Origin: Mesorhizobium qingshengii
Lineage (GTDB): Bacteria > Pseudomonadota > Alphaproteobacteria > Rhizobiales > Rhizobiaceae
Assembly (NCBI RefSeq): GCF_027563465.1
Contig: NZ_JAPFQA010000009.1
Span: forward strand, 124,001-188,000
Direction: 5' to 3'
DNA length: 64,000 nucleotides
A program made the translations under genes and the position numbers. This document shows positions 35,412 through 43,891 of this stretch, in pieces; within the stretch, counting starts at the first letter, position 1; each line of letters starts with the position of its first letter. The notes under the pieces are model-generated. The model was not told the origin of the DNA and searched no databases. It saw only the letters and a program-made list of their open reading frames with translations.

Positions 35412-35603
35412 CTAGAGCCGTGGACCTACATATCGGGCGGCTTCCATCCACAATGCAAGCGCGATTGCGGGGGACCGTCCCTTCACTTCGAAGTCGCGGC
35501 CCCGATAGCTTCCTGCCGCGATCCACACCGTCTTTGAACGTTGGTAGATCGTTATGCCCTGGGCACTCGCCCAATCACACAGTTCTTCGCCCTTTCGATA
35601 CAT
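35412..35603 (-). CDS. Small conserved protein (63 aa), paralogue A
   Basis: A 63-residue protein beginning MYRKGEELCDW, with the core YQRSKTVWIAAG, GRDFEVKGRSP and a final helix IALALWMEAARY. A second copy of the same length is at 39780-39971. The two share most of the residues of this core, while many third codon positions differ. That pattern shows selection on the protein and supports both as real genes. The strand-strand-helix pattern looks like a small alpha/beta domain of the phage ABA-sandwich kind, but this is only a resemblance. Function is unknown. Confidence 0.65.
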   Translation of the reverse strand: MYRKGEELCDWASAQGITIYQRSKTVWIAAGSYRGRDFEVKGRSPAIALALWMEAARYVGPRL

Positions 35604-36500
35604 TATAGCGCCGGCCCAGCTCGGTGCCCCTCGAACCGGCAATGCCGCTTCACAGTTTGGCAAAAACCACACTCCGCCGCCACGCAAGCGATGCGCTCTT
35701 GGTCTTTCCTCGCTGCCACCATTTTTCCTGTTCCACCCCAAAACTCCTGCAAGGATGCAGCGCGCGGCTTCTCCCGCCTATGAAGAACTTCACATTGTCA
35801 GGCAACCTTGGCCGTGATCCACGTGCTGATCTCGATAGGAATCGAGGGCAGGTGGCAGGGCAAATCAGCGAGAACTCAACCGCCTTCGCGCCCCGGCGAT
35901 GGTCAGCCACAAGCGGATATTTGATGCCGGCTTCGTCGATGACGGCGCGCGGCCATCGACGGGCTGGCGAGATCAATCCCGATCATCCCACAGTTATCGG
36001 GCGCGCTCCTTTCGGAGCCATACGCCCGCAATTGCGCTTGCGTCCTGGCGGAACCGGCTGATCGAGCGCTGCGTGGCTAGGCATGGACCGACACCTTGTC
36101 CGATAGTTAACAAATCGTTGCAGGTGAACTCAAGGCGTTGTCAGCCGAGGGGCAAGAATGTGCCGAACAGTCAGGCCACCCTGGTGACCGAAGTCTCGGA
36201 AATTCATAATAGATAGGCCAGTTTCTACTTTACGGTGGGGCGCGCTAGACCTCTGACCATCGCTGTCGATGCAGACGACTGTTGCCGCCAGCCACATTGA
36301 TTGGCAAATTCCAAGCCGTTATCTCAGATGCAGCTAATATTCATATTTCGAAGAGGAAGTAAATAAATTTTCGTCTAAAATTTGTTTCATCAATTATAAA
36401 ACGGTCTGATAACCTCGACATCGAGCAAGACTCGATCTTCCCCAAAAAATACACCACAAGCTTCTCGGGGCTGATTGTCGCCCAGTTATGGAGGCCTATC
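35604..36500. other. Gene-poor region with AT-rich island
   Basis: About 900 bases between the divergent 63-aa gene and the glycine-rich gene. The first 600 bases have no supportable gene. The segment 36320-36420 is markedly AT-rich compared with its surroundings and probably holds the promoter of the glycine-rich gene; such AT-rich tracts are the usual targets of Ros/MucR proteins. Confidence 0.4.
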
Positions 36501-36749
36501 GTGATCATTCGCATTCTTATCGCAATTTCTCTTGCCGCGTCTGTCGCATCCTTCTCGACGGCCAGCTTTGCTGAGTCTTCGGTCAAGGTTAAGTCTGTCG
36601 AGGCGGGTAAGTCGGGTGGCGCCGGCGAAACCGGTGGTAAAGCTGGTGGTGCTGGCGAAACCGGCGGCAAGGCCGGCGGAGCCGGTGAGTCCGGCGGCAA
36701 GGCCGGCGGCGCTGGAGAAGGTGGCGGCAAGGGCGGCAAGGGCGGCTGA
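36501..36749 (+). CDS. Secreted glycine-rich decapeptide-repeat protein, short copy
   Basis: An 82-residue protein with a Sec signal peptide (residues 1-24, cleavage after SFA), the mature start ESSVKV and then repeats of the type GGAGETGGKA ending in GGGKGGKGG. GTG is the start, with TATGGAGG before it. It shares the ESSVKV start and the decapeptide with the longer protein at 40155-40634. The mature part is almost entirely Gly, Ala, Glu, Thr, Ser and Lys, so it is likely disordered and hydrophilic in the periplasm or outside the cell. A terminator follows. Function is unknown. Confidence 0.75.
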   Translation: MIIRILIAISLAASVASFSTASFAESSVKVKSVEAGKSGGAGETGGKAGGAGETGGKAGGAGESGGKAGGAGEGGGKGGKGG

Positions 36750-36782
36750 TAGCCCTTGTAGTTCCTGCCAGGACAAGAAGCG

Positions 36783-36818
36783 CACCCCTGCTGGCGTGAA
36801 TGCTGGCGGGGGTGTTTT
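36783..36818 (+). terminator. Rho-independent terminator after glycine-rich gene
   Basis: CACCCCTGC (36783-36791) pairs over 9 bases with GCGGGGGTG (36806-36814), including one G-U pair, and is followed by TTTT. It lies 34 bases after the stop codon at 36749. Confidence 0.75.
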
Positions 36819-36982
36819 CACAGCGTGCGAGAGTCCCGCCGCGCACGATCCAGGGCTGGCGCCCCAGGATTGGGGTCCCAATCGACCGGTGATTGTCGTG
36901 GCGCGGTGCGGCAGGCTGGGCCGATCAGCGCGGCCGACACTGCGCCGAACGCCTGTTGCCAACTCCAATTCACTGACGAAGA

Positions 36983-39010
36983 TCATTCTGGACCGGGATC
37001 CTGCGATTGAACCGCGGCGCCTGGAAGGGTCCAGCTAGTGCTCTCGACCCACGCACAGTGATTCAAATTGGATATCCACATACGCTCATGCGCGCGTCGA
37101 AATTCCAGCAACGCCTGCAATTCCGGCTTGCCCCGCTCGTAGCTGGAGTCCGGATCGCCGAGCGTAAGTTTGCTGGCAGCTTGCGAGCACAGCTTCGCGT
37201 GCTGCAGTCCCAATTGAAGGAACTTCACCCGCATGGAGGCTTCCTGGTCCCCCTTCGCAGAGGAGACCGCGCGGTCGAGCAGGGCTTCGGCTGGCGCGAA
37301 GCTCTCCTCCGGATAGATCGCATGCGCCGCTTTCGCCCAGCTTCGCCAACGGGAGGCCCCGAGGGCCTCGAACGTGTCATGCAGCCGTGTGCGCCCATTC
37401 GACGTATACGCCTCCCAGAAATCGAAATATTTCTTCACGTCATCCGCCGCGGGTCCGAAGGCCGAATAATATTCTGACAAGATCGAGCTGGCGGATACGT
37501 CTGGATGCATCTGCAGGCGCATCAATAGGTAGATATTTGGACCTTGTGTCGCCCAATGACCTGTTAGTGAGTCAAAATCAGTTCCGATCATTCCGTTACT
37601 GGATGCTTTTTGAAACTCATCAGAGAACTGATTTGTAAAGATATGCGGCATGCAATAGCCATCAAGAAAGTAGTTCGTCCTCATAAGAAGGCTTGCATCC
37701 GTTTTCGCCCATCCTTGCCACTGATCCTTGATCCATCCTTGATCTTCATCGCTTCTTGGATAAAACCACGATGACGGGCAAAAGCCGATTATGATATTCG
37801 AGCCCAGCTTTACGCCCGAGGTCGGCGCGGCGAAGTAGTTCATATAGGCGTAGCCCACGACGACCGCGTTCGAATTGTATTTCGCGGCGATCTGCTGGAT
37901 CGCTTGCCATGAACGCGCGTACCGGTCCGACACGAAAGGCTTGCCAGCGATCTTCGACTTCGACGGAATGAACTTTCGATAGTTCGACGGCTCAGGACCA
38001 TCCAGCGCCTTGCACACGTCGCATTCGCATTGGCCAGGGATGTCATTTTCAACCGCGTTCACGAAAATTGGAGGGTGTTCCTGGGATCCGTTTCCATGCT
38101 GGCGCCACTGTGAGACAATCTCTTCGTGCAAGCCCGGATTGGAAATGCACATCGAGAAGCGCCCGCCGGGCCTCGAAGGTCCCCGTTTGCCGTTGACCAA
38201 CTGAAACCACTCGGGATGCTCTCCGCCATACTGTTGCCACCAGTCGACGAAGGCATGTCCGTAGTTCGCCGGGATTCGGCGGCCCATGCGGTTGCGGCGC
38301 AGAAATGCAGCCTGTGCGCTCATGTATTCTTCAGCCGCAGCGGCGGTGAAGCCCATTTCTGGATGATCTTTAGCCCTCAAGCCCGCGGCTGAGCGCACGT
38401 GACGCTGCACGAGCCGGGGCGTTACGACGCAATCCTGAGCAGGGACGACTACGGACTCTGCTCTTGGAACAAACGTTCCCAGTTCGCCTGGCCACAGCCA
38501 CCGAACCGCGAAGTAGCGATCGAGAAGCTCGTATGCGCCGAAAAGTGTTCCCGCGGACGTGTTTTCATCGAGAGGGCTGCCGGGCGTGTCGTGCCCTGCG
38601 ATGCACAGGTGGCGGCCGATGGTCCGAATAGCGCACGACTCCGGCCCCAAAGCGTCGAAATTGATTCCGGCCTTTCGGGCAAAATGGGTATCGCCCAGAA
38701 AGACGTGGGCTTTGTCCAGGCTGGCCGACCTCACCTTGCTCTCGGTCACTATCGCAGGTTGGAAGCCGGTCGCTTTCTGAATATGCCAGCCGAGTTCCAC
38801 GGCGGCATACCGTACGGAATCATTCGGCCTGTCCGATGTGACAAGTGTGAAGGCCGGTCTGCCTCTTGCCACCAATGTCACGCCATCGCCTGGCTGATCG
38901 TGCGCGCCGGCTGGTTGATCGTGCGCGCCAGCTGGCCCGCAAACGCCCAGCCAGTGTAACAGGCTTAGGAGGGTTCCCTGCGCAAACGTTCTTCGCGACA
39001 ATGCTTGCAT
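36983..39010 (-). CDS. Tat-exported DUF4838 domain protein
   Basis: A 675-residue protein with a twin-arginine signal (SRRTFAQG, then a hydrophobic core LLSLLHWLGV, residues 4-30). Next comes a GH67-N-like domain (FLGDTHFARKAG, TLFGAYELLDRYFAVRWLWPGELG) and then the DUF4838 region (HPEWFQLVNGKRG, the CECDVC motif, YGYAYMNYF-type segment). Related proteins are associated with glycan degradation, so it may be a periplasmic glycosidase-like protein, but no catalytic pair can be assigned. Just after the signal is a tandem AGAHDQP repeat. It lies between the two small-gene pairs. Confidence 0.8.
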   Translation of the reverse strand: MQALSRRTFAQGTLLSLLHWLGVCGPAGAHDQPAGAHDQPGDGVTLVARGRPAFTLVTSDRPNDSVRYAAVELGWHIQKATGFQPAIVTESKVRSASLDKAHVFLGDTHFARKAGINFDALGPESCAIRTIGRHLCIAGHDTPGSPLDENTSAGTLFGAYELLDRYFAVRWLWPGELGTFVPRAESVVVPAQDCVVTPRLVQRHVRSAAGLRAKDHPEMGFTAAAAEEYMSAQAAFLRRNRMGRRIPANYGHAFVDWWQQYGGEHPEWFQLVNGKRGPSRPGGRFSMCISNPGLHEEIVSQWRQHGNGSQEHPPIFVNAVENDIPGQCECDVCKALDGPEPSNYRKFIPSKSKIAGKPFVSDRYARSWQAIQQIAAKYNSNAVVVGYAYMNYFAAPTSGVKLGSNIIIGFCPSSWFYPRSDEDQGWIKDQWQGWAKTDASLLMRTNYFLDGYCMPHIFTNQFSDEFQKASSNGMIGTDFDSLTGHWATQGPNIYLLMRLQMHPDVSASSILSEYYSAFGPAADDVKKYFDFWEAYTSNGRTRLHDTFEALGASRWRSWAKAAHAIYPEESFAPAEALLDRAVSSAKGDQEASMRVKFLQLGLQHAKLCSQAASKLTLGDPDSSYERGKPELQALLEFRRAHERMWISNLNHCAWVESTSWTLPGAAVQSQDPGPE

Positions 39011-39779
39011 GCCAGGATCTTACCTACACACGGTCATACAGCAAGGTAACCATGTCTGTGTCGGCTCGCGCATCGGTGCCATCTCGCTAAAGAGACCCGC
39101 CGCACAGTCTGGTGCGGCGGGCGATCAAGCGTTGCGCATCAAGCGGGGGTGGGTGCCTGCTGCGTGCAGATCATGACATGAACGGTACCGCGATTAGGCG
39201 ACGTGATTCCAGATAGGCCTCTGGGCGTCCTCGCTAAACTTTCGGGTAGGGGCGAAGGATATCCCTGCTTCAAGGCTTCGGCGCACCCTATGTCGAGTGG
39301 GCGACTGGCTCGTGTCCAACGCCGAAGGCCTCAGATCCGCGTGGCAAAGGTTTTCGGCGGCTACGCGTTACAAAATGGTGGTGACCGTCAGAGAGCCTTG
39401 AGCAGTCAGGTCGATGTCGCGGCGGCAAGGCGGGTGACGCTGGCCAAGCCGGGGGCAATTCTGGCGGGTGGTGTCCGATTCATCTCGATTTGGGTCAAAG
39501 GCCACGGCCGCGTGATCGATGTGACAGTATGATGTAACCAATCTCAACTGCGTGGTTTCATGTTCACCTTGCGCGGTGTTTTCGCAGCGGGGGGTTGTCG
39601 CTGGCTGTTGCCGCAATAGCTGTTGTGGCTGGGGCCGAAGAAAACGGTTCCAGTTGCGGCCTCGCCCGAGGGGGGCCGAATGATGACGGGCCAATGGGTA
39701 TGGGCAGCCTGAGGGGTGGGCGGGGCTCGGACCGGATGTCCGATCGAGTTGACGACGCCCTGCAACGGAGCCCGAATGA
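39011..39779. other. Gene-poor region upstream of DUF4838
   Basis: About 770 bases with no supportable gene. It contains the hairpin at 39096-39121 close to the DUF4838 start and otherwise unremarkable sequence with GC content like the neighbours. Confidence 0.35.
39096..39121 (-). terminator. Perfect 10-bp hairpin upstream of DUF4838 gene
   Basis: CCCGCCGCAC / GTGCGGCGGG with a 6-base loop. Read leftward it is followed by TCTCTTTAG, a weak T-rich tail. It lies 86 bases before the DUF4838 start on that strand. It is either a terminator for transcription entering from the right or a leader hairpin. Confidence 0.45.
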
Positions 39780-39971
39780 ATGCCTCGAAATTATGAAGAA
39801 TGGCGGATGCTAGCTAACGCTCTTGGCGTTACTGTCTACCAGCGTTCAAAGACCGTGTGGATCGCGGCCGGACGCTACCGAGGCCGAGATATCGAAGTGA
39901 AAGGCCGGTCGCCAACAATTGCGCTGGCTTTGTGGAAGGAAGCAGCGCGTTACGCCGGCTCGGACAGGTAG
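39780..39971 (+). CDS. Small conserved protein (63 aa), paralogue B
   Basis: A 63-residue protein beginning MPRNYEEWRML, with the core YQRSKTVWIAAG, GRDIEVKGRSP and the helix IALALWKEAARY. It is the second copy of the gene at 35412-35603, with the same length and with mostly synonymous differences across the core. Like copy A, it lies beside a glycine-rich repeat gene, here convergent at 183 bases. Function is unknown. Confidence 0.65.
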   Translation: MPRNYEEWRMLANALGVTVYQRSKTVWIAAGRYRGRDIEVKGRSPTIALALWKEAARYAGSDR

Positions 39972-40095
39972 TTCGGAACGGGGCAAACAATGCAGGGACG
40001 GTTATCCCGCGCCCCGCTCGAAATCAAATTCACCTGGTATCGCTCGCGAACCCATTTTGTTCTGGTGAAGCTGCCTGACTGTCGAGTTCGGCAAC

Positions 40096-40131
40096 GGATG
40101 CCGGCGGGCGGGTATCCGCGCGCCGGCATCC
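40096..40131 (-). terminator. Hairpin after long glycine-rich gene
   Basis: GGATGCCGGCG / CGCCGGCATCC form a perfect 11-bp stem 24 bases beyond the stop codon of the leftward glycine-rich gene, between it and the convergent 63-aa gene. There is no clear T run, so the assignment as terminator rests on position and stem strength. Confidence 0.55.
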
Positions 40132-40154
40132 GATAAGCTTCGGATTTTGTCGGT

Positions 40155-40634
40155 CTAGCCAGCGCCGCCGGTCTTGCCGCCGCTCTCGCCAGCGCCTCCG
40201 GCCTTGCCGCCGGTTTCGCCAGCGCCTCCAGCCTTGCCACCGGTCTCGCCAGCGCCGCCGGCCTTGCCGCCGGTTTCGCCAGCGCCTCCAGCCTTGCCAC
40301 CGGTCTCGCCAGCACCTCCGGTCTCGCTCAACGTAGCGGCCGTGCTAAGGGTGGCGCCGCCGCCGGTCTCGCCGGCCTTGCCGCTGGTCTCGCCAGTGCC
40401 TCCGGCCTTGCCACCGGTCTCGCCAGCGCCTCCGGCCTTGCCACCGGTCTCGCCAGCGCCTCCGGCCTTGCCGCCGGTCTCGCCAGCGCCTCCAGCCTTG
40501 CCGCCGGTCTCACCGGACGAACTGACCTTGACACTGGACTCGCCAACGGCGCCGGCATGAGAAATCCCGACCGTTCCCAGAGCAAAGAATGCCCCCACCA
40601 GCAACTTCGCCGTAGATGCAATTTTAATGGTCAT
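40155..40634 (-). CDS. Secreted glycine-rich decapeptide-repeat protein, long copy
   Basis: A 159-residue protein with a signal peptide (residues 1-27, cleavage near SHA), the start ESSVKV and about ten copies of GETGGKAGGA in two blocks. The blocks are separated by a short non-repeat insert GATLSTAATLS near the middle. The start ATG at 40634 has a GGAG site; an upstream in-frame start would disrupt the signal peptide. It is a longer paralogue of the protein at 36501-36749. Its composition suggests a disordered extracellular or periplasmic protein. No function is known to me. Confidence 0.78.
   Translation of the reverse strand: MTIKIASTAKLLVGAFFALGTVGISHAGAVGESSVKVSSSGETGGKAGGAGETGGKAGGAGETGGKAGGAGETGGKAGGTGETSGKAGETGGGATLSTAATLSETGGAGETGGKAGGAGETGGKAGGAGETGGKAGGAGETGGKAGGAGESGGKTGGAG
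40158..40514 (-). repeat. 30-bp tandem repeats coding for decapeptides
   Basis: The coding sequence of the glycine-rich protein is an in-frame tandem array of a 30-bp unit (coding GETGGKAGGA), nearly identical between units and interrupted once. Because the unit is a multiple of three, recombination or slippage would change protein length without frameshift. Confidence 0.85.
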
Positions 40635-41197
40635 ATCATCTCCTGATATCCGAGCCCCCCACATAATTACTAATAGGATTCTCTCGTGAAGGTTATTCAA
40701 AACCTTGATCGAATTGGACACATTTAATGACAGTATGATACAAGCTTATTTTTGCCATCATGCCGATTTGATTGAGTAATCAAAAGACATGATTTATCAT
40801 ATGTTTCTGGTATTTGTGTAGCAGTCGGCGAAAGTGGCAACTTTGACGCTTTCAAAAGGCCAAACATATATGGAATATTTGATGTTTTTTCGCGTATAAG
40901 GCGTGTTTTGAGCAGCAATTTCCAAGAAAACGTCGAGCAAGCGCAGCACGACGCGCTCAGCCACCAGCGGACGGTGTAGCTTGACCATCACGACGGGTTA
41001 CCACTTTTGGGTGGATTCAATACCACCAAGGGCAATTGACAGAAGTGGCACCCAGGGATGCCATTGGAGGCTCTAAACGCGGGGGGATCGGGAGCATATG
41101 CTCCCGATTTGATGTTTGGATAATTCGGCAAACGAGTGATCCAAAACCTGCTCCGCATTTGCCACGGACGACAGCCAACGTCAGTCGAGAGCGGATT
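40635..41197. promoter_or_regulatory. AT-rich intergenic region between glycine-rich and MucR genes
   Basis: 560 bases with no convincing gene. The part 40640-40930 is strongly AT-rich against the GC-rich background and is the upstream region of the glycine-rich gene. The Ros/MucR-type gene lies directly to the right, and proteins of that family bind AT-rich DNA. Near 41070-41105 an inverted repeat (GGGAGCATATGCTCCC) is a further possible site. Confidence 0.45.
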
Positions 41198-41614
41198 ATG
41201 GATCCTGACCCCGTCGATCATCTGGAATTAACCGTCAAGATCGTTTCGGCCTTTGTCAGCAGGAATCAGGCCTCCCGTTCTGATCTGGTGGATCTGGTCC
41301 AGAATGTCGGCCGCACGTTGCAGGCCCTCTCGGCAGGCGCGGAAAAACCCAAACCAAAACTCGTTCCCGCCGTGCCGATCAGCAAGTCGGTGACCCCCGA
41401 TTTCATCATCAGCCTGGAGGACGGACGCAGGATGAAATCATTGAAGCGGTACCTGGCTTCGATGGGAATGACACCGGCGGATTATCGCAGGAAATGGGGT
41501 TTGCCGCCGGACTACCCATTGGTCGCGCCGAATTTCACCCAATTGCGTTCGCAAGCGGCCAAGAGGATCAGGCTTGGACAGCGGAATGCCAGTGATCAGA
41601 CTTCCGCAACCTGA
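41198..41614 (+). CDS. Ros/MucR family regulator lacking zinc ligands
   Basis: A 138-residue Ros/MucR protein with the conserved order PAVPISKSV, LEDGRRMKSLKRYL, MTPADYRRKWGLP and DYPLVAPNF. The Cys before LED, the first His (in KRHL) and the second His of the usual zinc finger are replaced by Ser, Tyr and a non-ligand. Only the Asp position remains. Zinc-free members able to bind DNA are known from Mesorhizobium, so it is probably functional. The start at 41198 is preferred because the upstream extension has no family similarity. MucR proteins regulate exopolysaccharide genes, which begin just downstream. Confidence 0.9.
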   Translation: MDPDPVDHLELTVKIVSAFVSRNQASRSDLVDLVQNVGRTLQALSAGAEKPKPKLVPAVPISKSVTPDFIISLEDGRRMKSLKRYLASMGMTPADYRRKWGLPPDYPLVAPNFTQLRSQAAKRIRLGQRNASDQTSAT

Positions 41615-41811
41615 GCAAATGGGCTCCCGCCTCAGGCCTCGACGGCTATGACAGCTTCGGTCGTATTGGTGCAACTGTCTCATGCGAATTACATTCGCTC
41701 CGCTGTCCGATGCAATGTCAGCAAACAGCTGGATCGGGGGTGGCGGAAATGTGAAGATGGCCGCCCACTGTCTCGTAAGCCTGTTGCTGTTTCCTTCCGA
41801 TCGGCACCGCC

Positions 41812-43407
41812 ATGATTGAAGACTGCAAGGACTTTCCAGAAGGCGTCCGGCTGGAGACGGATTTGTGCATAGTCGGAGCGGGCGCGGCTGGTCTTGCGAT
41901 GGCCTCGCAGTTGGCGGAAACGCGGCATCGCGTCTGCGTCATTGAAAGCGGCGGCCTCAACTATGAGCATCGGCGTCAGCGACTGTCGCGGGGTCAATCT
42001 GTAGGCAGGCCCTATGAGGCGCTGGACCTTTGCCGAATCCGCCAGTTTGGCGGCAGCACCGGCAAGGCTGGTTGGGGCGGATGGTGCAAGATGCTTGATA
42101 GCGTCGATTTCGAGCATCGGCATTGGATCCCGATGAGCGGGTGGCCTGTCGATCGCAAGTCGCTGCTTCCCCACTACGAATCGGCCGCCGACTTGCTGGG
42201 GATCAAGAACCTGCTGGCTGATGAGCCGGCCTCCGCGGCCCTTCGCACGAATGGACCGCTTTTTTCCGAACGCTGCTTTCTCAGCCCCGTCCCGGATCTC
42301 GGGGCAACGATGCATGCGAGATTACGCACGGCAAGGAACGTGCAGGTTATCCTGCACGCCACCGCCCTTCGGCTTGACACCGACGTTTCTGGGAGACGGG
42401 TTCGCTCCATCGAGGTAGCCAGCGCACCGAACAATCGATTCCAGATAGAAGCGCGTTTCTTTGTGCTGGCCTGTGGCGGGATCGAAAACGCGCGCCTCCT
42501 TTTGGTTTCAAACCGACAGATGCCGAATGGGATCGGCAACCAGCATGACCTGGTTGGACGCTATTTCATGGAGCATCCACGAGTAAGATGGGGCAGTTTG
42601 CAGGTCAGTCGACCTGACAAAACCGTCGCCCTTCACGTACCCTCGGTCGCGACCCGCATGGTTGATTTGCCGGGGCCCGCGGGCGGCGGCATCAATGATG
42701 CATTCGGGCTTGTTCTGCGCCCAGAGATCCGCGCAAGCGAAGGCCTTCTCGGCTCCCGGACGTGGATCAAGCCGGGGCCTTGCGTCAACGATATGGATGG
42801 CTCCGAGGCCCTGCAGTATCTTGCCTTCTGGCTGCGCAGGGGTCGCCTGCATCGCGACCTTATCAAGAGTGGCTGTACGATCTTTCGCCATCCCGCGGGA
42901 TCAATCTCGTCAGGCATCGAACGCATCTGGCACTCACGCCACCGCGCCAGGCATTTTCACTTTGACACCATCCTCGAACAGGAGCCGGACCCGGAAAGCC
43001 GGGTTACCCTGGATACAAAGCGTGACGAATTCAATCTCCCGCGCGTGAAGCTGGAATGGAAGGTGGGACCTCTGGTTCGGCGCACACTTGAGCGGATGCA
43101 GTCCATCATCACGGAAGAGATGCGGCTGCTGGGCCATAGAAGCGACGTCCAGGCCGGCACCGACGAAACCCCGACCGGCGGGGAAGACATCCCATACCGC
43201 TGGGTCAGGCACCACATGGGTACAACGAGGATGAGCAACGATCCGCGAACGGGTGTGGTCGACGGCAAATGCCAAGTGCACGGCCTCGCGAACCTTTTTA
43301 TCGCCGGCAGCTCGGTCTTCCCAACCGGGGGAAACGATATGCCCACCCTGACCATTGTGGCACTCGCCATTAAATTGGGCCAGAATCTCCAACAATGGCT
43401 TGAGTAA
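41812..43407 (+). CDS. GMC family FAD-dependent oxidoreductase
   Basis: This 531-residue flavoprotein has the FAD-binding GAGAAG at 22-27, GGSTGKAGWGGW near residue 75-85, and the GMC C-terminal block HHMGTTRMSNDP with GNDMPTLTIVALA. It lacks the signal sequence of periplasmic relatives, so it is probably cytoplasmic. GMC enzymes oxidise alcohols or sugars. Its place between MucR and the polysaccharide regulators suggests modification of a sugar nucleotide or a polyol, but the substrate is not determinable. Confidence 0.88.
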   Translation: MIEDCKDFPEGVRLETDLCIVGAGAAGLAMASQLAETRHRVCVIESGGLNYEHRRQRLSRGQSVGRPYEALDLCRIRQFGGSTGKAGWGGWCKMLDSVDFEHRHWIPMSGWPVDRKSLLPHYESAADLLGIKNLLADEPASAALRTNGPLFSERCFLSPVPDLGATMHARLRTARNVQVILHATALRLDTDVSGRRVRSIEVASAPNNRFQIEARFFVLACGGIENARLLLVSNRQMPNGIGNQHDLVGRYFMEHPRVRWGSLQVSRPDKTVALHVPSVATRMVDLPGPAGGGINDAFGLVLRPEIRASEGLLGSRTWIKPGPCVNDMDGSEALQYLAFWLRRGRLHRDLIKSGCTIFRHPAGSISSGIERIWHSRHRARHFHFDTILEQEPDPESRVTLDTKRDEFNLPRVKLEWKVGPLVRRTLERMQSIITEEMRLLGHRSDVQAGTDETPTGGEDIPYRWVRHHMGTTRMSNDPRTGVVDGKCQVHGLANLFIAGSSVFPTGGNDMPTLTIVALAIKLGQNLQQWLE

Positions 43408-43779
43408 AGAGCAATTCCTCGTTGGCGGAGCGCCCGATTGACATGGGGCGACGGTTGTCTGGAGATCGGACCGCGAGCATTTCTGAAGTTGCCACTTCGC
43501 TTCACAATGGTAAATTTGCAGCTTTGCTTGCGCCCTTTGGATAAGGCGGCGGGCGTTGCAGCTTTGAAAGTGGCAATGCGTCAAATATCGGTTTGCAGTA
43601 TGGGGCATAGACTGCATCCGGCGTAGCCGGCTATCCATCCTGTTGATGGGTACGCCTTTTGGTGGGGCCGACTCGACGCTTCGACACCTGTCCCGCCTCG
43701 GTACAGACGCTCACAAATACGCGATTATATTCACGCTGTGCGTTTTGTCACACCGCGCTCCCAATCCACAAGTTATTAC

Positions 43780-43861
43780 TAATGCATTAAGAAGGTGGGT
43801 TCCTAATGCATTAAGGAGGTGTGTTTCGAAGTCGAATTCTACGTTGGGGTGAATTCTACGT
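43780..43861. promoter_or_regulatory. Repeated elements upstream of LuxR-type regulator
   Basis: TAATGCATTAAGAAGGTG (43780-43797) and TAATGCATTAAGGAGGTG (43804-43821) are direct repeats spaced by 24 bases, each containing the 10-bp palindrome TAATGCATTA. They are followed by two copies of GAATTCTACGT (43834-43844 and 43851-43861) spaced by 17 bases. They end 31 bases before the LuxR-type start. The arrangement is typical of a multi-site operator. Confidence 0.5.
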
Positions 43862-43891
43862 CGCAGTGAAAATTCGGGTTGGGGGTAAGCC

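Noticed and set aside
35780..35830. A frame beginning MKNFTLSGNLGRDP that resembles the start of a single-stranded DNA-binding protein
   Set aside because: Similarity stops after about 14 residues and the rest of the frame has no SSB pattern in any reading frame; at most a tiny remnant.
35880..36010. On the reverse strand, MIGIDLASPSMA, like the start of a transposase
   Set aside because: The frame ends soon and no terminal repeats or further transposase motifs are seen.
40158..40514. Regular 30-bp repeats that could suggest a CRISPR array
   Set aside because: The repeats are contiguous, without spacers, and are in frame with a signal-peptide-bearing protein; they code for decapeptides.
40797..40991. 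A 64-residue frame on the minus strand in the AT-rich region
   Set aside because: Composition follows the AT-rich DNA, there is no ribosome site and no recognisable domain.
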